Assembly (NCBI GenBank): GCA_947258815.1
Contig: CAMYJW010000028.1
Span: 62,001-126,000 of the forward strand
Length of the DNA: 64,000 bases
Direction of reading: 5' to 3'
DNA from: an uncultured Sphingomonadaceae bacterium
GTDB lineage: Bacteria; Pseudomonadota; Alphaproteobacteria; Sphingomonadales; Sphingomonadaceae
Under the pieces are notes generated by a model. It saw only the letters and a list, made by a program, of their open reading frames with translations. It was not told the origin of the DNA and made no database searches. Of this stretch, positions 10,039 to 18,014 are shown one piece after another (positions within the stretch are counted from its first letter, which is position 1; each line of letters starts with the position of its first letter). The position numbers and the translations under genes are program-made.

Positions 10039-10431
10039 ATGTTCCTGCAAACAACACTCACTTTAGCGGCAGCGGCGGCCATCATCAATGTCTGGCATAT
10101 GCTTCGCATCGGAAGAATCCGCGCATCCGAGAAAATTGCCCATGGCGATGGCGGGAACACGCTGTTGATGCGCCGCATGCGCGCGCAGGCCAACTTTATC
10201 GAATGCACGCCGATCGTGCTGATCCTGATCGCCGCGATCGAAGCCAGCGAAAAGGGCGGAACCTGGCTGGCGATCGCTGGCGCGGTGTTCATGCTTGGCC
10301 GGGTAACCCATCCCATCGGAATGGACGCCGAAGGCACGCACCCAGGCCGGATGATCGGCGCGCTGACGGCGATGCTGGCGCTTGTCGGGCTGGCCGTGAT
10401 GGCCGTTCTGATCGCGCTGGGGCAGTTTTAG
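10039..10431 (+). CDS. MAPEG family membrane protein
   Basis: A 130-residue protein with about four hydrophobic helices. It carries the MAPEG signature around RMRAQANFIECTPI and the GRVTHPIGMDAEG segment. MAPEG proteins include membrane glutathione transferases; the bacterial members are mostly uncharacterised, so a detoxification role is only a family inference. The start is the ATG at 10039, preceded by the purine-rich AGGGGGAAA. The next gene follows after 49 bp on the same strand. Confidence 0.85.
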   Translation: MFLQTTLTLAAAAAIINVWHMLRIGRIRASEKIAHGDGGNTLLMRRMRAQANFIECTPIVLILIAAIEASEKGGTWLAIAGAVFMLGRVTHPIGMDAEGTHPGRMIGALTAMLALVGLAVMAVLIALGQF

Positions 10432-10480
10432 GCCAAACTCCTCATTGCAATCGGGCCGATCAACCGCCATTTCGGCGCGT

Positions 10481-11146
10481 ATGACTGAAGCTCCCCAAAT
10501 TCCGATGCGCGTGGCGATCCTCCCGGTCACGCCGCTACAGCAGAATTGTTCGCTCGTGTGGTGCACGAAGACGATGAAAGCCGCGCTGGTCGATCCGGGC
10601 GGCGATCTCGATCAGCTGAAACAGGCGCTCCAGAAGGCTGGCGTGACGCTGGAAAAGATTCTGGTGACGCACGGCCACCTCGATCACTGCGGCATGGCCG
10701 GCGAACTGGCGAAAGAGATGGGCGTGCCGATCGAAGGCCCGCATGAGGAAGATCGCTTCTGGATCGCGCAACTGGCCGATGATGGCGCGCGCTGGGGGAT
10801 GGAAGCCCACAGTTTCGAACCCGATCGCTGGCTGACCGATGGCGACACCGTGACCGTGGGCGAACTCGAACTGGAAGTGTATCACTGCCCCGGCCACACG
10901 CCCGGACACGTTGTTTTCCACCATCGCCCTTCGCACTTCGCAATCGTTGGCGACGTGCTGTTTCAGGGATCGATCGGACGCACCGATTTCCCGCGCGGCA
11001 ACCATCAGGAACTGATCACCTCGATCACCGACAAGCTCTGGCCGCTGGGCGACGATGTAACGTTTGTGCCCGGCCACGGCCCGACCAGCACATTCGGACA
11101 GGAGCGCAAGTCCAACCCGTTCGTCGGCGATGCGGCGCTGGGCTGA
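10481..11146 (+). CDS. MBL-fold metallo-hydrolase, glyoxalase II-like (YcbL type)
   Basis: A 221-residue metallo-beta-lactamase-fold hydrolase. The dinuclear metal motif is H64-G-H-L-D68-H69 (VTHGHLDHCG), with further ligands in CPGHTPGH, VGDVLF and FVPGHGP. The length and the GSIGRTDFPRGN segment match the small glyoxalase II-like group (E. coli YcbL), which hydrolyse thioesters such as S-D-lactoylglutathione. The start at ATG 10481 (MTEAPQIPMRV) removes an unlikely 12-residue extension; a second candidate is ATG 10505. The substrate is not established by the sequence. Confidence 0.85.
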   Translation: MTEAPQIPMRVAILPVTPLQQNCSLVWCTKTMKAALVDPGGDLDQLKQALQKAGVTLEKILVTHGHLDHCGMAGELAKEMGVPIEGPHEEDRFWIAQLADDGARWGMEAHSFEPDRWLTDGDTVTVGELELEVYHCPGHTPGHVVFHHRPSHFAIVGDVLFQGSIGRTDFPRGNHQELITSITDKLWPLGDDVTFVPGHGPTSTFGQERKSNPFVGDAALG

Positions 11147-11191
11147 TCGCGCCGCGTCCGGTCCGGCTTCCTTGCGTGAGCCGCAAACCGC

Positions 11192-11842
11192 CTAAAGCCG
11201 CCCGCTTTTCCACACAACTCGCCCCACAATCTTCGCTTCGGCCGGATCGACGCTGATCGGCTGATAGGATCGGTTGTCGCTGATCAGCGTGAGCTGGCCA
11301 GGGCGGCTGGCATCCACGCGTTTCACCAGCAGCGTATCGTCAAGCCGCACGACATGAATGCCATCACGCGGCGGATGCGGGCTGCGATCGACGAGAATTT
11401 CATCGCCATCGCGCAACGTCGGCTCCATCGAATCGCCAATCACGCAAATTGCCGAAAGCATCGCCGGATCGAATCCCAGTTCGCGCAGCCATTTTCGCGA
11501 AAAGCGGAACGCCCCGATCGCCTGTTCGCCCGCAGCAACGGCGCCGGGGCCCGCCGAGACCCCCAGCTCCAGACGCGGAATGTCCAGCCAGCTCGCCGCC
11601 GGATCGCCGCCTGTGATCGCAGAGGAAATTTCCTCCGGCGCACCAAGATCAGCCTCATCAACGCTGAAAAATCGCGCCAGCGTGCGCCTGTCGGTTTCTT
11701 CCAGCTTACGCGGACTGCCTTTGCGCACGAACTGTTGAAGATACGTCCCGTTACGCCCAATCATGCGTGAAAGCTCTGAAAGACTGACTCCGCGCTCTTG
11801 CGAAAGGCGCAACAGATTCTGCCGGGCTTCGGAATTTTCCAT
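11192..11842 (-). CDS. XRE/S24-family LexA-like transcriptional repressor
   Basis: A 216-residue protein with an N-terminal HTH (residues about 5-45, including SLSELSRMIGRNGTYLQQFV) and a C-terminal S24 peptidase-like domain. The Ser-Lys dyad is S138 (IGDSMEPTL) and K174 (LLVKRV); an Ala-Gly pair at 97-98 (VSAGPG) is a possible self-cleavage site. The domain layout is like phage C-type repressors, but there are no phage genes nearby. It is divergent from a small HTH-like gene, and palindromes in the 121-bp gap could be its operators. Which signal would inactivate it is unknown. Confidence 0.85.
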   Translation of the reverse strand: MENSEARQNLLRLSQERGVSLSELSRMIGRNGTYLQQFVRKGSPRKLEETDRRTLARFFSVDEADLGAPEEISSAITGGDPAASWLDIPRLELGVSAGPGAVAAGEQAIGAFRFSRKWLRELGFDPAMLSAICVIGDSMEPTLRDGDEILVDRSPHPPRDGIHVVRLDDTLLVKRVDASRPGQLTLISDNRSYQPISVDPAEAKIVGRVVWKSGRL

Positions 11843-11852
11843 GTCGCCTTCC

Positions 11853-11882
11853 TACATGATGTATTTTTCCTAGACAAGTAGG
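11853..11882. promoter_or_regulatory. Candidate operator: palindromes between the S24 repressor and the small HTH-like gene
   Basis: TACATGATGTA (11853-11863) is a perfect 11-bp palindrome, and CCTA-N6-TAGG (11869-11882) is a second imperfectly spaced dyad. They begin 11 bp upstream of the repressor start codon and lie in the shared divergent region. Placement suits autoregulation by the S24 protein; this is inference from position and symmetry. Confidence 0.4.
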
Positions 11883-11963
11883 ATTTCCACTGGAACAAAT
11901 AAAGTACACCGCCGGTCGATTCGCGACCCCGAAGATACCGCCAGAACAAGGAGAGCCCCTTTC

Positions 11964-12152
11964 ATGCTGTTACCCCGGATTGAACGCTTCCTACGCAAGA
12001 CTGGAATGCCCTGGACCAAATTTGGCCGCCTCGCCGCACACGATCCCCGTTTTGTCGGCGACTTGCGTAATGGCCGCACGCCGCGCCCGGAAACAGCGAA
12101 ACGAATAGAACATTTCATGAACACGTACAGCGAGGCCGAACATGCAAATTGA
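11964..12152 (+). CDS. Small HTH-like conserved protein, 62 aa
   Basis: A 62-residue basic protein (MLLPRIERFLRKTGMPWTKF at the N-terminus, then DPRFVGDLRNGRTPRPETAKRI). The pattern of a short helix, a turn, and R-N-G-R-P resembles the recognition part of XRE-like helix-turn-helix proteins. A strong Shine-Dalgarno AAGGAG lies about 10 bp upstream of ATG 11964. It is divergent from the S24 repressor and overlaps the next gene by 11 bp. I believe similar short proteins occur in other sphingomonads; no function is assigned. Confidence 0.65.
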   Translation: MLLPRIERFLRKTGMPWTKFGRLAAHDPRFVGDLRNGRTPRPETAKRIEHFMNTYSEAEHAN

Positions 12153-12513
12153 TCCCAAGGCAGACCGCGCGATGACAACCCGCGTGCGGCGCAAGAACCG
12201 TCGCGGACCATGGCTGCAATTGCTGTCACAGGTTGTCCGGCTTGCGGGCGACAGAGCAGAAATTATCCGGCATTGCGAAAGACCATGGAGCAGCGTGACG
12301 TTTTCAGGCGCGCGCCATACTGTTGTGCTGGCATTCACCGGGGTAAACGAGCTGGAAGACGGCGACGATTTTATCGCCGCGCTGCCGGATCACGAATTTA
12401 CGATCCCGCGCCAGATCGTCGCCGATGCCACGATCACCGCTGCCGATCAGCAAACCATTCCCGAACCGAAGATGACCATTGAAGCCGAGCTGCTGCTGCT
12501 TGAAGAGGCCTGA
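12142..12513 (+). CDS. Conserved hypothetical protein, 123 aa
   Basis: A 123-residue soluble protein that I do not recognise as a named family. The N-terminus is basic (TTRVRRKNRRGPWLQLLSQV), and the middle and C-terminal parts are acidic and beta-like (FTGVNELEDGDDFIAALPDHEFTIP, ending ELLLLEEA). It overlaps the small HTH-like gene by 11 bp in another frame, so the two are probably translated together. It ends 42 bp from the convergent cysS. The ATG at 12172 (MTTRVRRK) is an alternative start. Confidence 0.6.
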   Translation: MQIDPKADRAMTTRVRRKNRRGPWLQLLSQVVRLAGDRAEIIRHCERPWSSVTFSGARHTVVLAFTGVNELEDGDDFIAALPDHEFTIPRQIVADATITAADQQTIPEPKMTIEAELLLLEEA

Positions 12514-12555
12514 ACCACACAGGGGGAAAACAGACAGGCCGGAGACAGCCGGGGT

Positions 12556-14010
12556 TCAGTCCAGCTTCCATTCCCAGCCCATCGGATCGCCATCCATCAC
12601 GTCCACGCCTTTTGCGGCAAGTTCGTCACGGATGGCATCCGAAGCGGCAAAATCCTTGTTCGCCCGCGCGGCTTTGCGGCGCGCCAGCGCATCCTCTATT
12701 TCCGCTTCGGTGAGCTGCGCGGCCCTGGGCCGGATGCGCAGATCTTCGCGCGAAAGGTCAAACAGGTTCAGCCCCATCACCGCATCCATGGCGGCGATCG
12801 CACCGCGCTTCTGGCCCGGATCAACTTTTTTCACCGCCAGCAGATCTTCCAGAGCCGTCAGCGCGATCGGCGTGCCCAGATCATCCGAGATCGCGGCATC
12901 GAATTTTTCGATAAATGGTGCGAGTTTGGGGTGAACCGGATCGCATGCCTGCACATCAGACAATTTCTGCGCGGCCAGAACCATGCGCTTCAGCCGGGTC
13001 AGCGCCGCGCCCAGCCCTTCCCAGCTGAATTCCAGTTCAGACCGGTAATGCGCCTGAAGGCACATCATCCTGTAGGCCAGCGGATGATAGCCTTTGTCTA
13101 TCAGCAGCTGGAGCCGCAAAAACTCGCCGCTCGATTTTGACATCTTGCCCGAACGCTCAACCAGAAAGTTGTTGTGCATCCAGATGCGCGCGCCCGAATT
13201 TGCCGGAACGTCAAGGCCATTGGTGCAGCAAAAAGCCTGATTCTGCGCGATCTCGTTGGGGTGGTGAATCTCGCGATGGTCGATCCCTCCGGTGTGGATA
13301 TCAAACGGAAACCCCAGCAATTTTCCCGACATGACCGAGCATTCCAGATGCCAGCCCGGCGCGCCCTTCCCCCAGGGCGAATCCCATTCCATCTGGCGCT
13401 TTTCGCCCGGCGGGGTCTTGCGCCAGATCGCGAAATCGGCGGCATGGCGCTTGCCTTCCACGGTTTCGATCCGCCCTTCGCCCTCGTCATCAGACGACGC
13501 GCGGGCAAGGCGGCCATAATCATCGACCGTCGAAACATCGAAATACAGCCCGCTGTCCAGCTCGTAACAGTGCTTGTCGGCAATCTCTTGCGCGAACTCC
13601 AGCATCTGCGCGATGTAATCCGTCGCGACAGACCATTGCGCGGGCTGCCGGATATTGAGCGCCTTCACATCGTCCCAGTATGCTTCGGTATAATGTTTCG
13701 CGATGTCCCAGATCGACTGCGCGTTTTGCGCCGCGGCTTTTTCCAGCTTGTCCTCACCCGCATCGGCATCGTCGGTGAGATGGCCAACATCGGTGATGTT
13801 GATGACATGGGTGAGCTTGTAGCCCTTGAAGCTCAGCGTTCGCCCCAGAATATCGGCAAACACATAGGCGCGCATGTTGCCGATATGCGGATAGTTATAA
13901 ACCGTCGGCCCGCACGAATAAACGCGCGCCTCGCCGGGATGCACGGGATCGAACGGCTCTGGCTGGCGCGTCAGACTGTTGAAAAGGGTTAGCTGACCGG
14001 GTTCGGTCAT
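12556..14010 (-). CDS. cysS: Cysteinyl-tRNA synthetase
   Basis: A 484-residue class I CysRS. The HIGH region is PTVYNYPHIGNMRAYVFADI and the KMSKS region is SGKMSKSSGEF; zinc ligands fit CGPTVY, ECSVM and the HHPNE stretch. It charges tRNA-Cys. The frame is open 19 codons further upstream, but the ATG at 14010 (MTEPGQLTLFNSLTRQPEPF) gives the usual N-terminus. The nitroreductase stop lies only 4 bp upstream, so they are probably co-transcribed. Confidence 0.96.
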   Translation of the reverse strand: MTEPGQLTLFNSLTRQPEPFDPVHPGEARVYSCGPTVYNYPHIGNMRAYVFADILGRTLSFKGYKLTHVINITDVGHLTDDADAGEDKLEKAAAQNAQSIWDIAKHYTEAYWDDVKALNIRQPAQWSVATDYIAQMLEFAQEIADKHCYELDSGLYFDVSTVDDYGRLARASSDDEGEGRIETVEGKRHAADFAIWRKTPPGEKRQMEWDSPWGKGAPGWHLECSVMSGKLLGFPFDIHTGGIDHREIHHPNEIAQNQAFCCTNGLDVPANSGARIWMHNNFLVERSGKMSKSSGEFLRLQLLIDKGYHPLAYRMMCLQAHYRSELEFSWEGLGAALTRLKRMVLAAQKLSDVQACDPVHPKLAPFIEKFDAAISDDLGTPIALTALEDLLAVKKVDPGQKRGAIAAMDAVMGLNLFDLSREDLRIRPRAAQLTEAEIEDALARRKAARANKDFAASDAIRDELAAKGVDVMDGDPMGWEWKLD

Positions 14011-14014
14011 GGCT

Positions 14015-14686
14015 TCAAAATCCGGTGAACGTGATGTTATCGTCCAGTGCAACGCGTTCGCGCTCAAACTGGTTTACCACCGCATCGGGATCGCGATAGC
14101 CAAATGCGATGCCGCAAAAGAAGATATGCGTTTCATCGCTGACGCCGATAAATTCCTTGATGATCCTGGAATAGAACGAAAGGAATTCCTGCGGGCAGGT
14201 ATCAAGCCCGGCTTCGCGCGCAAGCAGCATGATCGTTTGCAGCCACATCCCCACGTCAGACCACTGCGGTTCTTTCATGAAACGCGGAAAATAGCACAAC
14301 AACACAGCCGGTGCGCCGAACGAATCGATGTTCGCATTGGTGAACGTATCGCGCGCGGCCTTGTCGTCTCGCGTGATGCCCATGGCGGTGTACATGCTGG
14401 CACCCACCTGATGCAGCCGCGCCAGATGGGGCGGCGATGCTTCGGGAGCGGAAAAATCGTATTCCTTCGGGTCCTGCGGCGCAACTCCGCGAATTTTCTC
14501 ACGCAGTTCGCGCAAGGGTTCGCCCGCCAGAACCGTTGCTTCCCACGGCTGGAAGTTGCAGCCGGACGGCGCATAGCGGGCCTTGTCCAGAATATCGCGC
14601 AAAACGGACAGCTCAACCGGCTTATCCAGAAACGCGCGGATGGAACGGCGGCTCGCAACGGCTTCGGAAACGTTCATACTGCCCAT
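14015..14686 (-). CDS. Nitroreductase family protein
   Basis: A 223-residue FMN-dependent nitroreductase-like protein. The FMN-binding N-terminus is visible as EAVASRRSIRAFLDKPVE with KARYAPSGCNFQPWE shortly after, and the C-terminal glycine-rich FCGIAFGYRDPDA is typical. These enzymes reduce nitroaromatics or quinones with NAD(P)H; the natural substrate is unknown. The start is ATG 14686 or 14677 (MNVSEAVAS). It lies 15 bp after cobT and 4 bp before cysS on the same strand. Confidence 0.88.
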   Translation of the reverse strand: MGSMNVSEAVASRRSIRAFLDKPVELSVLRDILDKARYAPSGCNFQPWEATVLAGEPLRELREKIRGVAPQDPKEYDFSAPEASPPHLARLHQVGASMYTAMGITRDDKAARDTFTNANIDSFGAPAVLLCYFPRFMKEPQWSDVGMWLQTIMLLAREAGLDTCPQEFLSFYSRIIKEFIGVSDETHIFFCGIAFGYRDPDAVVNQFERERVALDDNITFTGF

Positions 14687-14701
14687 AAAGCTTTGATCCT
14701 T

Positions 14702-16516
14702 TTACTCTTCCTCAAACAGCCCGGCGAGCTGCTCTATCATTGTTCCGCCCAGTTGTTCGGCGTCCATGATCGTGACCGCGCGGCGATAGTATCGGGTGAC
14801 ATCGTGGCCGATACCGATGGCGACAAGCTGGACGGGCGAGGCTTTTTCGATCCACTCGATAACCTTGCGCAGATGCGCTTCGAGATATCCGGCACTGTTG
14901 ACCGAAAGCGTTGAATCGTCGACCGGCGCGCCATCCGAAATCACCATCAGGATGCGGCGATCCTCTGGCCGGGAAAGCAGGCGCTGGTGTGCCCACAACA
15001 GCGCCTCGCCATCGATATTTTCCTTGAGCAGGCCTTCGCGCATCATCAGCCCCAGGCTGCGCCGCGCGCGCCGCCACGGTTCATCAGCCTGTTTATAAAC
15101 AATGTGCCGCAAATCATTGAGCCGGCCCGGATTTGCGGGTTTGCCGCCCGCCAGCCAGTCTTCACGGCTTTGCCCGCCTTTCCAGGCGCGGGTGGTAAAG
15201 CCCAGAATCTCGGTTTTGACACCGCACCGCTCCAGCGTGCGCGCCATCACATCGGCGCTGATCGCCGCGATGGAAATCGGTCGCCCGCGCATCGAACCGG
15301 AATTGTCGATCAGCAAGGTGACGACAGTGTCCTTGAATTCGACATCGCGTTCCACCTTGTATGACAAAGACTGGCCGGGCGAGACGACCACGCGCGCCAG
15401 TCGCGCGGCATCGAGCAGGCCTTCTTCCTGATCGAAATCCCAGCTGCGGTTCTGCTGGGCCATCAGGCGGCGCTGAAGCCGGTTCGCCAGCTTGGTGACG
15501 ATGCCCTGCAAGCCTTTGAGCTGCGCATCGAGATAGGCGCGCAGCCGGGTCAGTTCTTCCTCGTCGCACAGTTCGGTGGCGGCAATCACTTCATCGTGGG
15601 CTTCGGTCCACACCTTGTAATCGAATGTATCGGGAATGTCGGTCCACTGCCGGTTGGGGTTGACCGGCATCATCCCCTCATCGCCGCCCTCACCTTCTTC
15701 GGCATCCTGCAGTTCGTCGCCGATTTCCTGCTGCGAATCGCTGTCGCCCTGCTCATCGCCTTCGGACGCTTCCGACGCAATTTCAGAGGGTTGCTGTTCA
15801 TCGCCCGAATCGTTGCCGTCTTCCTCGTCCTCTGTCTCGTCGTCGCCGTCTTCATCCTCGGCATCGTCGGGCTGATCTTCGGTTTCGTCAGCCTGGGTCA
15901 GATCGAGATGTTGCAGCATGTCGAGCGAGAGCGACTGAAACGCCTTCTGATCCTCAATCGTCGCGGTCAGCGCTTCGAAATCGGCCCCGGCCTTTTCCTC
16001 GATCCAGCCGCGCAGCAGATCGACACCGGCGCTTGCCATTTCGGGGACCGGCTGGCCCGTCAGGTGTTCACGAAGCAACAACGCCAGCGCGGTCTGCACC
16101 GGCACGTTTTGCGTGTTGGACGCGCGCGAAATCGGGTCGGACGCAAGGCGAAGCCGCGTCGCCGCATCGAGGTTATCGCGAATCCCGGCATAGGCATTCG
16201 CGCCCAGCGCTTCATAGCGAACCTGCTCGATCGCATCGAAGCAGGCGCGGGCGACCGGTTCCGCCGGGGCGCTGCGGGCATGGATCGCTTCATTGTGGTG
16301 GCGCATTTTCAGCGCAAAACTGTCTGCAAAACCGCGCGCTTCCATCGCCGCGCCGCGCGGCAGACTGCGCCCCGGCATCGGCACGCGAAAACTGTTTCCC
16401 GAAGCGCCCGGCGCATCAGCGGTCCAGTTCACTTCGATTTCGGCCTCATGCGCAAGCGCGCGCGAAGCCCCGGCAAGAATGCCCTTGAACTGGTCGGTTG
16501 GGGAATCGTCGCTCAA
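14702..16516 (-). CDS. cobT: Cobaltochelatase subunit CobT-like
   Basis: A 604-residue CobT. The N-terminal half is helical. A very acidic linker at about residues 215-290 (runs of D and E) is typical of CobT. The C-terminal von Willebrand A domain carries the MIDAS motif [12 protein letters not shown]. CobT works with the AAA+ subunit CobS and with CobN to insert cobalt into hydrogenobyrinate diamide. No cobS or cobN is in this window. The only sensible start is TTG at 16516 (encoding [14 protein letters not shown]), which aligns with family N-termini. The transaldolase stop is 15 bp upstream. Confidence 0.9.
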   Translation of the reverse strand: MSDDSPTDQFKGILAGASRALAHEAEIEVNWTADAPGASGNSFRVPMPGRSLPRGAAMEARGFADSFALKMRHHNEAIHARSAPAEPVARACFDAIEQVRYEALGANAYAGIRDNLDAATRLRLASDPISRASNTQNVPVQTALALLLREHLTGQPVPEMASAGVDLLRGWIEEKAGADFEALTATIEDQKAFQSLSLDMLQHLDLTQADETEDQPDDAEDEDGDDETEDEEDGNDSGDEQQPSEIASEASEGDEQGDSDSQQEIGDELQDAEEGEGGDEGMMPVNPNRQWTDIPDTFDYKVWTEAHDEVIAATELCDEEELTRLRAYLDAQLKGLQGIVTKLANRLQRRLMAQQNRSWDFDQEEGLLDAARLARVVVSPGQSLSYKVERDVEFKDTVVTLLIDNSGSMRGRPISIAAISADVMARTLERCGVKTEILGFTTRAWKGGQSREDWLAGGKPANPGRLNDLRHIVYKQADEPWRRARRSLGLMMREGLLKENIDGEALLWAHQRLLSRPEDRRILMVISDGAPVDDSTLSVNSAGYLEAHLRKVIEWIEKASPVQLVAIGIGHDVTRYYRRAVTIMDAEQLGGTMIEQLAGLFEEE

Positions 16517-16531
16517 AATCAGGCCGCCCGA

Positions 16532-17182
16532 TCAGATGCTCTGCCCGGTCTTTTCCCAGTCGGCCATGAACGCCTCGATGCCCTTGTCGGTGAGGACATG
16601 TTTGAACAGTCCGCGGATCACATTGGGCGGCATCGTCGCGACATCGGCCCCGATTTTCGCGCTTTCCAGAACATGGATCGGATGGCGGATACTGGCGGCA
16701 AGGATTTCCGTTCCGAAATCGTAGTTATCGTAAATCAGGCGAATATCCTCGATCAGGTCCATCCCATCGAACCCGTTATCATCGTGGCGCCCGATAAACG
16801 GCGAGATGAACGTTGCCCCCGCCTTGGCCGCCAGAAGCGCCTGATTGGCGGAAAAACACAGCGTGACGTTGACCATCGTGCCATCGCCGGTCAGCTTCTT
16901 GCAGGTTTTGAGGCCGTCAATCGTCAGCGGCACCTTGATGCAGACGTTATCGGCAATCTTGCGCAGGATTTCTGCTTCGCGCATCATCCCATCGTGATCG
17001 AGCGCGACCACTTCGGCGCTGACCGGGCCATCGACCAGACCGCAGATCTCCTTCGTCACTTCCATGAAATCCCGACCCGATTTGTGGATCAGAGAGGGAT
17101 TGGTGGTAACCCCATCAAGCAGGCCTGTTTCGGCCAGATCGGCAATTTCGCTGGTGTCGGCTGTATCGACGAAAAACTTCAT
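16532..17182 (-). CDS. Transaldolase / fructose-6-phosphate aldolase family
   Basis: A 216-residue short transaldolase of the TalC/FSA group. The Schiff-base lysine is K83 (NVCIKVPLT); [13 protein letters not shown] and GVTTNPSLI at the N-terminus are diagnostic. It transfers dihydroxyacetone units between sugar phosphates in the non-oxidative pentose phosphate pathway, or acts as fructose-6-phosphate aldolase; sequence alone does not separate the two. The start ATG 17182 is followed 91 bp upstream by the DUF4197 stop, leaving room for its own promoter. Confidence 0.93.
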   Translation of the reverse strand: MKFFVDTADTSEIADLAETGLLDGVTTNPSLIHKSGRDFMEVTKEICGLVDGPVSAEVVALDHDGMMREAEILRKIADNVCIKVPLTIDGLKTCKKLTGDGTMVNVTLCFSANQALLAAKAGATFISPFIGRHDDNGFDGMDLIEDIRLIYDNYDFGTEILAASIRHPIHVLESAKIGADVATMPPNVIRGLFKHVLTDKGIEAFMADWEKTGQSI

Positions 17183-17273
17183 GACGGCTCCCGCGTTCGA
17201 GTCTGGCCGCTGCTATAGGGAAGCGTTTCGCGAGGGGCTAGGCCTAGAAAAGGTGTTGCCCCGATCGACTGCC

Positions 17274-17966
17274 TCAAAGCCCTTTCAACGCGGCGATCAG
17301 CACGGGATCGTTGGTGCTTTCCGGGTTTTCGCGAATAGCCGCTTCCTCACGGCCGATTTCGCCCCAGATCGCATCGTCCACATCGCTGGACAAGGAACGG
17401 GCAACACCCGTCACATCCACGCCGGTCAGCCGCGCAATCGCCTGTCCGACCACCGGATCGCTTGCCGCACGCAGGCCGCTGCCCAGTTCGGGCACCATGG
17501 CTTCAACAAGGCTTCCGCCCATGCCGTTGCGAAGGAAGCTCGTCGCCGCCGTCGGTCCGCCGCGCAAAAGCGCCACGGCATCGGTGATGCTGATATTGCG
17601 CACCGCATCGGCAACCAGCGGCGCGGCGGCGCGGGCGCCTGCTTCGGCAATCCGGTTCAGCTCTTTTTGCAACCGGTTGCGGACCGGCCCGGTGGTCAGC
17701 ACATCGCCGATCAGCGATCCGCCTGATCCAAACACTTCGGGCAAGGCAATCCGCGCCAGCTGGTTATCCCAGAAACCACCCGGCTCCCCCAGACGCGCCA
17801 GCGCATTTCCGCTTGCCCGCGTCAGCAGCCTGCGCACCGCATCGACAAGGCTCAGCCCCGGAATGGAGGCACAACCGGGCAAGGCAAGCAGGCTGACCGC
17901 AGCAGCCCCGGCAAGGAACCGGCGGCGTGCCAGCAACTGATTGCGATTGTTTTCCTGAATTTCCAT
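17274..17966 (-). CDS. DUF4197 domain protein, probable Tat-exported lipoprotein
   Basis: A 230-residue protein. Its N-terminus has a twin-arginine run (ARRRFLAGAAAVSLLALPGC) ending in a lipobox cysteine at residue 32, so it is probably a Tat-exported lipoprotein. The rest matches the DUF4197 layout: GLSLVDAVRRLLTRAS, ALPEVFG, the ISITDAVALLRGG motif and a C-terminal helix. Its function is unknown. It is divergent from priA with 48 bp between the start codons. Confidence 0.8.
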   Translation of the reverse strand: MEIQENNRNQLLARRRFLAGAAAVSLLALPGCASIPGLSLVDAVRRLLTRASGNALARLGEPGGFWDNQLARIALPEVFGSGGSLIGDVLTTGPVRNRLQKELNRIAEAGARAAAPLVADAVRNISITDAVALLRGGPTAATSFLRNGMGGSLVEAMVPELGSGLRAASDPVVGQAIARLTGVDVTGVARSLSSDVDDAIWGEIGREEAAIRENPESTNDPVLIAALKGL

Positions 17967-18014
17967 GTCCCAAACCTTCCCGTTTAATCCCCTGGCTGCC
18001 TATATGCAGACACA

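Noticed and set aside
11192..12513. A prophage or genomic island at the S24 repressor
   Set aside because: There are no integrase, structural or transposase genes, no att-like repeats, and flanks are housekeeping genes.
15596..17218. A 540-codon open frame on the plus strand, antisense to cobT and the transaldolase
   Set aside because: It is low-complexity and lies entirely opposite two well-supported genes. Long antisense frames are common in high-GC DNA. Similar frames opposite plsX/fabH, gcvPB, dgt, the cysteine desulfurases and pckA were dropped for the same reason.
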